Part shown: positions 27,437 through 35,500 of the stretch, piece after piece | Numbering within the stretch: position 1 is the stretch's first letter | How the letters are laid out: every line of letters starts with the position of its first letter | Assembly (NCBI GenBank): GCA_040755835.1 | Contig: JBFMAB010000025.1 | Coordinates: 124,001-188,000 of the forward strand | From: JADLDB01 sp040755835 | Lineage (GTDB): Bacteria; Myxococcota; Myxococcia; Myxococcales; Myxococcaceae | DNA: 64,000 nt | Direction: 5' to 3' | The notes under the pieces: generated by a model | Database searches by the model: none | What the model saw: only the letters and a program-made list of their open reading frames with translations | Told to the model about the DNA's origin: nothing | Translations under genes and position numbers: made by a program

Positions 27437-27664
27437 GGCAGCGCGCACCGGCAGCGAGAAGAGAAGCCTGTGGAGAACACGGATGCGGGCGTCTCAAGCC
27501 GAGGCCACGCGGGGGCAGACAACGACACGACCCGCGACAGCGCGTGGATGGCGCGCGCAAGCCGAAGCCGAGACTGAAATGGCCCGCGACCCGCGTCGAC
27601 GCCTTCGAGCACGCCGACGGGGGCGCCTCGCCGCGACCGGTGGGACGCCGTCCCCCCGACGGCG

Positions 27665-29398
27665 CTACCAGGTCGCCGTCAGCGTCTCGCCCGTGTATGC
27701 GCTGTAGCCGAACACGGTGAGGTAGTACGTGCCCGGCGAGGGCGCAGTGACCGTGATGGAGTCCGGCCCCGCCGCCTCCGACGACTGGTCGAAGGTGTTG
27801 GTGGTGAGGTCCGGCGGCGCGCCCGCACGCAGGAAGAGGTCCGGGTCGCCCGAGTTGCCGGTGATGTTGATGGTGAGCTGCGTGGACGCGCCGGCGACGG
27901 TGATGCTGTACACCGTCTCCGCGTTGGTCGCGCCCGACACGGTGAGCGGCACACCATTCGACAGCGGCGTCACCGTGCCCGTGCCACCACCGCCACCCGT
28001 GCCACCACCGCCACCCGTGCCACCACCGCCACCCGCGCCGCCACCGCCACCCGCGCCGCCACCGCCACCCGCGCCGCCGCCCATCGGCGGGCCGACGGAC
28101 AGCCCCACCGTCAACGCGTACTGCCCTTCGCCCGCGCCGCTCGCGCTGTCCACGACAACCGCGTAGGTGCCAACGCCGATGCTGGTGCTGAAGAAGGCCG
28201 CACCGCCGTTCGACGCTGCCGCGTTGCAGGACAGCTCGGTGGTGCAGGTGCCGCCGCTCAACTCGTACAGCGCCACCGCCGGGCGCCAGGTGCCGCTCAC
28301 CTCGACGGTGACGTCGGCCGTCTGGCCGGCCGCCGAACTGAAGACATAGACGTGGTCCGGCCGGCTTACCGCGCCGCAGCTCGGCGACACCTGGTGCGCG
28401 TAGCCCGCCAGCGTGCCCGTCGTCACCGCGGTGCCGCCCATGAAGGTCAGCGTCTCGGGGCTGGCGCACGTCTCACCCGCCAGCGCGCCGCCGCCGCCCG
28501 CCCCTCCACCGGTGCCACCGCCCGTCCCACCGCCCGCGCCACCGCCCGTCCCACCGCCCGTCCCACCGCCCGCGCCACCGCCCGCGCCACCGCCCGTCCC
28601 ACCGCCCGTCCCACCGCCCGCGCCACCGCCCGTCCCACCGCCCACGCCACCGCCCGTCCCACCGCCAGCGCCGCCGACGCACGCGCCGCCCTCGCACACC
28701 TGGCCGTCGCCGCAGACCTGGCACGCGGTGCCGCCGGTGCCGCACGCGCCCAGCCTCGTCCCCGGCTGGCATACCTGGTTCACGTCGCGGCAGCCGCCGC
28801 ACACGCCGCCGGTGCAGAAGCCGTTCGCGTCGCAGGAATTGCCGCCCTGGCATGTCTGGCAGGTGACGCCGCCCCTGCCGCAGGTGCCCGAGCTGGTGCC
28901 CGCGACGCAGGTGCCTCCGGCGGTGACACAGCCCTGGCAGGTGGTGTCGACGCAGCGCGACGACTGGCAGGACTGGCTGCCCGCGCACGCGCTGCACGTT
29001 GCGCCGCCCGCGCCGCACGCCAGCGACGAGGTGCCGGGCTGACAGGTACCGCTCGCATCACAGCACCCGGAGCAGGTGGCCGCGCAGGCATTCATGCCGC
29101 CACCACCGCCACCACCGCCACCACCCGTCCCGCCACCCGCGCCGCCGCCGGTGGTGTTGCCGACACAGAAGCCGAGCTGGCAGGCCTGGGTGGGCGCACA
29201 GGCCACGCACGCGTTGCCGCCCGCGCCGCAAGCTGTGTTGAGCGAGCCGAGCTGGCACTGGCCGGCGGCGTCGCAGCAGCCCATGCACGAGGTGGCGTTG
29301 CACTTCGGCTTCGCTGGCCCGCAGGCGGCGAGCTGCAGCACGGCCAGCGCGCCGACGGCGACGGCCGCGAGCAGCCACGGACGAGTCGAGAGCGTCAT
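27665..29398 (-). CDS. Cys-rich lipoprotein with Gly linkers and two PPC-like domains
   Basis: 577 residues. Signal MTLSTRPWLLAAVAVGALAVLQLAAC (Gly +2). Four Cys-rich repeats of about 45 residues follow (CMGCCDAAGQCQLGSLNTACG, CSGCCDASGTCQPGTSSLACG and two more), broken by Gly linkers. A long GGGTGGG linker (about residues 245-305) leads to a domain starting GETCASPETLTF and ending GEGQYALTV, and after a second linker to a last domain with TVYSITVAG, GDPDLFLRAG and GTYYLTVFGYSAYTG. Both end domains are of the bacterial pre-peptidase C-terminal (PPC) type, usually found on secreted proteases; no protease is attached. Surface protein of unknown role. Confidence 0.78.
   Translation of the reverse strand: MTLSTRPWLLAAVAVGALAVLQLAACGPAKPKCNATSCMGCCDAAGQCQLGSLNTACGAGGNACVACAPTQACQLGFCVGNTTGGGAGGGTGGGGGGGGGGMNACAATCSGCCDASGTCQPGTSSLACGAGGATCSACAGSQSCQSSRCVDTTCQGCVTAGGTCVAGTSSGTCGRGGVTCQTCQGGNSCDANGFCTGGVCGGCRDVNQVCQPGTRLGACGTGGTACQVCGDGQVCEGGACVGGAGGGTGGGVGGGTGGGAGGGTGGGTGGGAGGGAGGGTGGGTGGGAGGGTGGGTGGGAGGGGALAGETCASPETLTFMGGTAVTTGTLAGYAHQVSPSCGAVSRPDHVYVFSSAAGQTADVTVEVSGTWRPAVALYELSGGTCTTELSCNAAASNGGAAFFSTSIGVGTYAVVVDSASGAGEGQYALTVGLSVGPPMGGGAGGGGGAGGGGGAGGGGGTGGGGGTGGGGGTGTVTPLSNGVPLTVSGATNAETVYSITVAGASTQLTINITGNSGDPDLFLRAGAPPDLTTNTFDQSSEAAGPDSITVTAPSPGTYYLTVFGYSAYTGETLTATW
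27979..28080. repeat. triplet-rich tandem DNA coding the second Gly linker
   Basis: Near-identical 18-base units (CCACCGCCACCCGTGCC type) lie in tandem and encode the GGGGGTGG linker of the PPC lipoprotein on the minus strand. Length is likely to vary between strains by slippage. Confidence 0.6.
28495..28670. repeat. tandem DNA repeats coding the first Gly/Thr/Ala linker
   Basis: Blocks of CCGCCCGTCCCACCGCCCGC repeat about every 12-24 bases and encode the minus-strand linker GGGTGGGAGGG. As the 100-N gap at 40992 shows, such repeats are hard to assemble, so the exact copy number here is uncertain. Confidence 0.6.
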
Positions 29399-29527
29399 GG
29401 AAGCGTTCCCCGAGGAAAGCGATGCCGGCCCTGCGAAGTCCGCGCTTAGCCGGAACGCTTCCCGCGGCGCAAGGCGTAGGACGGCGAGGCTTCGCCCGGG
29501 CGAACCGAAGGCAGTAAGAGAGGCTCC

Positions 29528-31054
29528 GTGCGCCGCCTCGCCGCCGTCTCCTGCCTCTGGCTCGCGTGCGTGACGCCGCGGCCGCTCCAGCAGCGCGTGG
29601 ACGCGCTGGCGGACGAAGGCCCCAGCTGCGAGCGCTTCTCCACCTTCGACCCGCGTGCGCGGGCGCTGCTCGACGAGCTGCTGGCCGGCGCGCCGGGCGA
29701 CCAGCTGGTGTCGGCGAGCGCGCGCCTGAATGCCGCGCGGCGAGCGTGCGCGCGCCACACCCTGGACGGGCTGTTGCGGCTGCGCGAAGCCGAGGGCGTC
29801 GGCGCGGTGCAGGCGGAGCTCGACGCGCTCGTGCTGGCGTGGCCGGTCGACCGCGTGGAGGCGCTGCTGGCCCAGACGCCGGGCCTCGACCTCGCCGCGC
29901 TGTCACCGATGGTGATGGAGGCGCGCGAGCGCGCCGCGCGGGCAGCGCAGACTTCAGCCCGGGAGCGCCGCGACGAGCGCGAGCGCGACGCCCAGGCGTC
30001 GACAGGCCGCGTCGAGGCCGCCGGGGCGGACTGCATCGGCCTCACCGGGTGCGGGGCGGCGAGCTGCCTCGCAGCCCTGGTGCGCGCGGGCGCCGAGGCC
30101 GCGCCGCTGGCGCCCCTGGCCCGCACCGCCGCACGGAGCTGCCTCGACGAGAGCCGCGCGCGTACGGCCGGCGACCGCGCGGAGCGGATCAGCGCGCTGA
30201 TGACGGCCCTCGCCGCCTTCGGCGGGCTGCCCGAAGACACCGAGGCGCGGCTCGCGCTCGAAACGCTTCGCCGGGGCCTCTGGGCCGAGGTGGAGGCCGC
30301 GCGCGCGGCGAACCAACCCGCCCGGGCCTTCGTCCTGGCGTCGCCGTACGTGGTGTTGGACTCGGCGCGCTCCGCGGTGGAGTCCGTGCGAAAGGAGGCC
30401 ATCGCGGCGCACCAAGGGCACGCGCGCGCCTGCGGAAACCGGGCGCTGTGCGCGCGGCTGCACCGGCGGTTGGCCGCGTCGCTGGGCGGGCCCGACGAGC
30501 CGCCGCTGACGGCGCCGCCGGGCCGCTGGGAGCGCGGCCGCTGGGCGTGCCGAAGGAGCCCGGTGGCGCTGCCTGACGCGCCGCCCGCGATGACGGTGCG
30601 CCTCGACGCGACGTGCCGCCGCCCCCAGAAGCGCGCCCACGAGGACGACGAGTACCGCATCTTCCAGCTGGAGCAGGAGATGATGGGCCACGCGCTCGAG
30701 GGCGAGGTGCGCGCGACGTGCGCGGGCCGGCTGCCGAGCGCACCCATCCGCGCGCTGGGCTTCGTCGATGACGCCGAGATGGAGGACGACGGCGCGGGCG
30801 TACGGCTGGAAGTGGAGCGCGTGCTGCAGCGGCTGGTGACCGACTGCCAGCGCCTCCACGCGGAGGCGGCGCAGCGGGCCTGCGCGGACCTCGGCACCTC
30901 GAGCCCCGAGGACGTGGTGCAGCGCTTCGCGGAGTCGGCGGTGGTGACGGGGACGTGGGCGAGCTGTTTCGAGGCCTGGTTCCTGCGGCGCTACGGCGTG
31001 CCGCCGCCGGCGGTGGAGCTGCCCGCGCCGGGCGACGAGGGCCCGGTGCGCTGA
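29528..31054 (+). CDS. lipoprotein of unknown function, 508 aa
   Basis: The GTG start gives a short lipoprotein signal MRRLAAVSCLWLAC (Val +2). The mature protein is almost wholly helical (Ala/Arg/Glu/Leu-rich), with scattered Cys (GPSCERF, CIGLTGCGAASC, ACGNRALCARLH, WACRRS, DCQRLHAEAAQRAC) and an acidic stretch HEDDEYRIFQLEQEM. No known domain is recognisable. TAAGAG lies 7 bases before the start. It is divergent from the PPC lipoprotein gene (129-base shared spacer). Probably an outer-membrane lipoprotein. Confidence 0.65.
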   Translation: MRRLAAVSCLWLACVTPRPLQQRVDALADEGPSCERFSTFDPRARALLDELLAGAPGDQLVSASARLNAARRACARHTLDGLLRLREAEGVGAVQAELDALVLAWPVDRVEALLAQTPGLDLAALSPMVMEARERAARAAQTSARERRDERERDAQASTGRVEAAGADCIGLTGCGAASCLAALVRAGAEAAPLAPLARTAARSCLDESRARTAGDRAERISALMTALAAFGGLPEDTEARLALETLRRGLWAEVEAARAANQPARAFVLASPYVVLDSARSAVESVRKEAIAAHQGHARACGNRALCARLHRRLAASLGGPDEPPLTAPPGRWERGRWACRRSPVALPDAPPAMTVRLDATCRRPQKRAHEDDEYRIFQLEQEMMGHALEGEVRATCAGRLPSAPIRALGFVDDAEMEDDGAGVRLEVERVLQRLVTDCQRLHAEAAQRACADLGTSSPEDVVQRFAESAVVTGTWASCFEAWFLRRYGVPPPAVELPAPGDEGPVR

Positions 31055-31287
31055 TGGCACGGCTTCGAGGCGAGGCCGGTCCGCAAGACGATGCAGGCGG
31101 CCGTGCCGTCACCGCGAGCCCCTCGGCGCCGGCCGGGAAGTCCACGTGCAGAAACGCTTTGCCGATCGAATTGGCAGACCAGCACACCTCACGTGCGCGT
31201 CCTGGTGAGCGAGAGGAAGCTCGCCCGCCAATGCGGGGCCGGCTCCCGCAGCCTCGCCTGCCTTCCTCGAGGCCCGAGCGCCGCTGC

Positions 31288-31521
31288 TCACCCGTTCGGC
31301 GGCCCGCGCCGCGCGGACATCGGCGGCTGCGCCTTGCGAAACGCGCGCACCGCGAGCGCCAGCAGCCCGAGCGAGAGCAGCGCGCCCATCCCCAGCGGGC
31401 CCATCCCCGCGCCGCCACCGGCGTCCCCCGCGACGAGCTGCTGCACCGTCCGCACGAGCCCCAGCAACCCCATCGCGCCCGGCAGAAGTGCGCCGCGTGT
31501 CCAGAAGACGCGCGCGGCCAT
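31288..31521 (-). CDS. small membrane protein downstream of moxR, 77 aa
   Basis: The ATG lies 3 bases after the MoxR stop, so the two genes are one transcript. Two hydrophobic stretches are visible (LLPGAMGLLGLVRTVQQLV and MGPLGMGALLSLGLLALAV) with a Gly-rich turn, and a basic tail. MoxR ATPases usually act on neighbouring membrane or VWA proteins; this may be a minor part of such a complex. No family recognised. The 233 bases between it and the plus-strand lipoprotein gene hold no convincing gene. Confidence 0.55.
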   Translation of the reverse strand: MAARVFWTRGALLPGAMGLLGLVRTVQQLVAGDAGGGAGMGPLGMGALLSLGLLALAVRAFRKAQPPMSARRGPPNG

Positions 31522-31524
31522 GGC

Positions 31525-32538
31525 CTACCGCGCCACGCGCTCGAGAATCAGGTCGATGAGCTTCACGCTGGTGAGGCCTTCGCTCTCTGCGGTGAAGTTC
31601 GGCAGCACGCGATGCCGCAGCACCGGCCGCGCCAACGCGCGCACGTCGTCGACGCTCGCGGCGTAGCGCCCGGCCAGCACCGCGCGGGCCTTGGCGCCCA
31701 CCACCAGGTACTGGCTCGCGCGCGGCCCCGCGCCCCACGCCACGTTCTTCGCCACGAAGTCGAGCGCGCCGGGCTCCTTTGGCCGCGTCGCCCGCGTCAG
31801 CTCCACCGCGTAGCGCACCACGTGGTCCGGCACCGGCACGCGCCGCACCAGGTCCTGCAGCGACAAAATCTGCTCCGGCGACAGCACGCGCTCGAGCGGC
31901 GCGGAGCGACCCGACGTCGTCTGCTTGACAATCTGCACCTCCTCCTCGGCGCTCGGGTAGCCCACGTCGACGAGGAACATGAAGCGGTCCAGCTGCGCCT
32001 CCGGCAGCGGGTAGGTGCCTTCTTGCTCGATGGGGTTCTGCGTGGCGAACACCAGGAAGGGCGGCTCCAGCGGCCAGGTGCGGCCCGAGGCCGTCACCCG
32101 GTACTCCTGCATCGCCTGCAGCAGCGCGGCCTGCGTCTTGGGCGGCGTGCGGTTCACCTCGTCGGCCAGCACGATGTTGGCGAACAGGGGGCCCTTCATG
32201 AAGCGCAGCTCGCGGCGGCCGGTGGCCCGGTCCTCCTCGAGGATGTCGGTGCCGGTGATGTCCGACGGCATCAGGTCCGGGGTGAATTGGATGCGGTTGA
32301 AGGACAGGTTCAGCACCTCGGCCAGCGTGCTGATGAGCAGCGTCTTCGCCAGGCCCGGCACGCCGACGAACAAACAGTGCCCGCGCGAGAAGAGCGAGAT
32401 GAGCAGGTGGTCGACGACTTCCCGCTGGCCCACCACGCGCTTCTCGATTTGCGCCAGCACCGCCGCGCGCGCCGCGGCCAGGGCCTCGACTGCCTTCAGG
32501 TCATCACCGGTCGGGGCCGGCACGTCGCTGCTCGCCAT
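31525..32538 (-). CDS. MoxR-family AAA+ ATPase
   Basis: 337 residues, normal for MoxR. Walker A GVPGLAKT at 59-66, Walker B LADEVNRTPPKTQ from 124, sensor ATQNPIEQEGTYPLPEAQLDRF, and the C-terminal lid (ASQYLVVGAKARAVLAGR). MoxR proteins are cytoplasmic chaperone-like ATPases that help assemble or activate metalloenzymes and membrane complexes. The usual DUF58 and VWA-domain partners are not next to it; only a 77-residue membrane protein follows. Start at the ATG giving MASSDVPAPTGDD; a longer frame upstream overlaps the next gene's end and is not used. Confidence 0.88.
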   Translation of the reverse strand: MASSDVPAPTGDDLKAVEALAAARAAVLAQIEKRVVGQREVVDHLLISLFSRGHCLFVGVPGLAKTLLISTLAEVLNLSFNRIQFTPDLMPSDITGTDILEEDRATGRRELRFMKGPLFANIVLADEVNRTPPKTQAALLQAMQEYRVTASGRTWPLEPPFLVFATQNPIEQEGTYPLPEAQLDRFMFLVDVGYPSAEEEVQIVKQTTSGRSAPLERVLSPEQILSLQDLVRRVPVPDHVVRYAVELTRATRPKEPGALDFVAKNVAWGAGPRASQYLVVGAKARAVLAGRYAASVDDVRALARPVLRHRVLPNFTAESEGLTSVKLIDLILERVAR

Positions 32539-32572
32539 GTCCCGCCGGTTGTAATCGCCCGCCCCCGCCGCG

Positions 32573-35500
32573 TCACGGGTCGAACTGCACGACTTGCGGG
32601 GCGAACACCGCCTTGTCCGTCGCCAGCGCGCGCTCCACTCGCACCTGCGTGGCGCTGTTGAAGGTAGCCCGGCCGTGCAGCGCGGCGGTGTTGTCGCCGG
32701 TGTCCGCGTCGGAGTCGTTGAAGTTGCCTTCCCCGGCCGCCTGGCCCCCGGGACCCTGGCCGGCCATGAAGACGATGGCGCGGTGCGTCTCCACCGCGCT
32801 GGTGAGGTTCTGCGTGCCGCTCGGGACGGTGTCGTTGAGTGTGATGTCGTTGGGGTGCTGCACCGGGCTGCAGCTGAAACCACAGGACGGCAGCGTCACC
32901 CGCTCCCAGGCCAACTCGACGACGTTGGAGTTGGTGCAGTTGCTGCCGGCGCCGCCGCCGCCCGCGCCGCGCGAGAAGTCGAGGCGAGTGCTGCTGCCGT
33001 GCCGGACCTTGAGCCGCCGCTTGCAGATGTACTGGTCGTTGGCGGTCGCCGCGTCCGTGCGCGCCGAGTACAGAAGAAAGCTGTGGTTGCTGGGCGCGGC
33101 TGAGACGCCGACGCTGAAGGTGGCGCCCGACCGGTTGGTGGCCACGCCGCGCTCGGTGGTGACGCCGGCGAACTCCACCACCTCGACGGCGTAGTTGACG
33201 GCCGGCCCCGCCGCGTCGGCGCGCGCCAGCCGCACGGTGTTGACGTCGAGGATGCGCGCGGTGGGGAAGTGCGCCTCGCCATTCAACGTCCCGGCGGCGG
33301 AAGACGTGGAGAAGAGGAGGAAGGCGCTCCCGGGGCTGGACAGCGCCGGGGTGATGGACAGGTCCGCGGTGGTGGCGTTCGCCGCGAGCGTCCCCGTGAG
33401 GTGCCGGACGCTGACGCCGCCGCTTGCGAAGTCGCGGCCCCACGACACCACCTGGTAGTTGACCGACACCTGCTGGTGGCTGTCGCCGCGGGTGCACTTC
33501 ACCGCCGTGTCCGTGCCCGTCGCCTCGAGGTGGCACTCCACGTTGCTGTCGGTGGGCGCCACCACGAAGCCGCCACCCGGGTTGTGCCGCGTGTTGCCGC
33601 TCGCGCTGAAGACGAGGAACGAGCGGTTGATGTCGTGGTTGGGAATGGCGGGACTCAGCACGCAGCGATTGTCGAGGCTCCCGTCTGCGATGTCGCACGT
33701 GCCGCGGCGCACCAGCGGGTAGGCGTTCACCATCGTCGTCCCCTGCAGCAGCCCGCTGTTGGGGTCGCTCGCCGTCAGCGTCACCGGCGTCACCGAGGCC
33801 ACCGACTTGCCGTGCGCGTACACGAGGCCCGTGCTGCTGCCGTTGGCGATGGTGCCGGTGCCCGTCCCGGCGGCCGTGCCACTGCAGGTGGGCGACGTGT
33901 AGAAGTTGATGGCGGCGTTGCTGCTGGCCACCGAGAAGCTGCTCACCCCCATGGTGATGGGCGCGCCGCCCGACGTCTGGCGCGTCACCGTCAGCGGCAC
34001 GCAGCCGCCGGGCTCCACGTCCGGCGTCGCGGCCGCCACCACCAGCACGTCCGTCACGGTACCCGACGGCGTCACCGGCGCCGGCGGCGTCGCCGTCAAC
34101 GTGCCCGAGGTGCCCGTCACGTTCGTCATCGAGCTGCCGGTGACGGCCACGTAGAAGGTCGCCTCGGACGTGCCGGTGGTGATGGTGACGGTGGGCACCG
34201 CGGTGGTGCACGCCATATCCGAGAAGAAGGACAGGCCCGCGCCCGCCGCCGAGGTGTTGAGCGTCACCACCGTGTCGGTGGTGGCGTTGGCGGTGTTGTC
34301 CCCCGCGTCGCGCAGCTCGACCGTCACCGCGCCACTGCAGGTGAAGCGCGCCAGCGTCGCCGGCGGGGCCGTCTTCCAGGCCAGCTTCGCCGGCGGCCCC
34401 AGCGCGATGACCCACGTCTGCGTGCCGGCGGTGAGGCCGGAGGTGGCCGCCGTCACCACCAGGCTCGACGTCGGCGTGTTGGCGCGGAAGCTGAACGCGA
34501 TGCTCGAGCCGCCCGAGGTGGACTTCGACGTGATGGCCCCGCCGCCGCACGCCGCCATGCCGTAGAAGGTGACACCCGTCGGCGGCGCCGCCGACAGGTC
34601 GATGGTGCGCGCGCCCGTCACCAGGTTGTCGTACGCGTCGCGCACCTCCGCATTCGCGTCGACGCAGGTGCCGGCGTTCACGGTCGCGCCGGCGGTGGGA
34701 ATCACCACCTTCGTCGCCGCGCCCGCGGAGACGGCCAGCGTCTCCACGCCGCTGACGAGGCCCGTGGACGCCGCGGTGACGTCCTGGGCGGGCACCGCCT
34801 TCGTCACCCGGAGGCTGAAGGCGACGCTGGCTCCCGTGACGATGCTCACCTCCGTCGTCGGCATGCCGCCGCAGTTGGCTGCATCGTAGAAAGTGACGCC
34901 CGTCGCCGGGCTGGCCGACAAGTCGATGGTGCGCGCTCCCGGCACCGGGTTGTTGTACGCGTCCCGCACCTCGGCCGAAGCGTTGACGCAGTCGCCGGCC
35001 GTCGCGACGTTCGTCGCCAGCGTCAGCCCCACGGCCGTCGGCGGGCCCGGCGTTACCGAATACGTCGCCGTGCCGGCCGTGAGGCTACCACTCGACGCGG
35101 TGACGACGAGACTGGCCGCGGGGGCGGTGACGCGGAAGGAGAAGCCCGCGCTGGCCGTGCCGCCGGTGACCTTCGAGGTGATGGCTCCCCCGGTGCAGCC
35201 CGCCTGCTCGTAGAAGGTGACGCCGGCGGTAGGCGCCGCCGACAGGGTGATGGTGTGGTTGCCCGCTACCAGGTTGTCGTTGGCGTCGCGCACCTCGGCC
35301 GTCTGGTCGACGCAGGCGCCCGCGGCGAGCGCGCCGCCCGCGCCCGTCAGCACCACCTTGCTGGCCGCGCCGACGGTGACGGTGAAGTCCTTCGTGTCGC
35401 TGAACCCGCCAGCGGTCGCGAGCACCGGGTAGGTGCCTACTACGGGGCTGGACATGGACACCGTCGCCGAGGTGGCCGAGTTGGCAGCGAAGTCGGCCGA

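Noticed and set aside
31055..31287. A plus-strand frame following the 508-residue lipoprotein gene (ATG at 31053)
   Set aside because: Although it overlaps the previous stop, it continues as Arg/Pro-rich sequence opposite the MoxR operon and has no recognisable domain.
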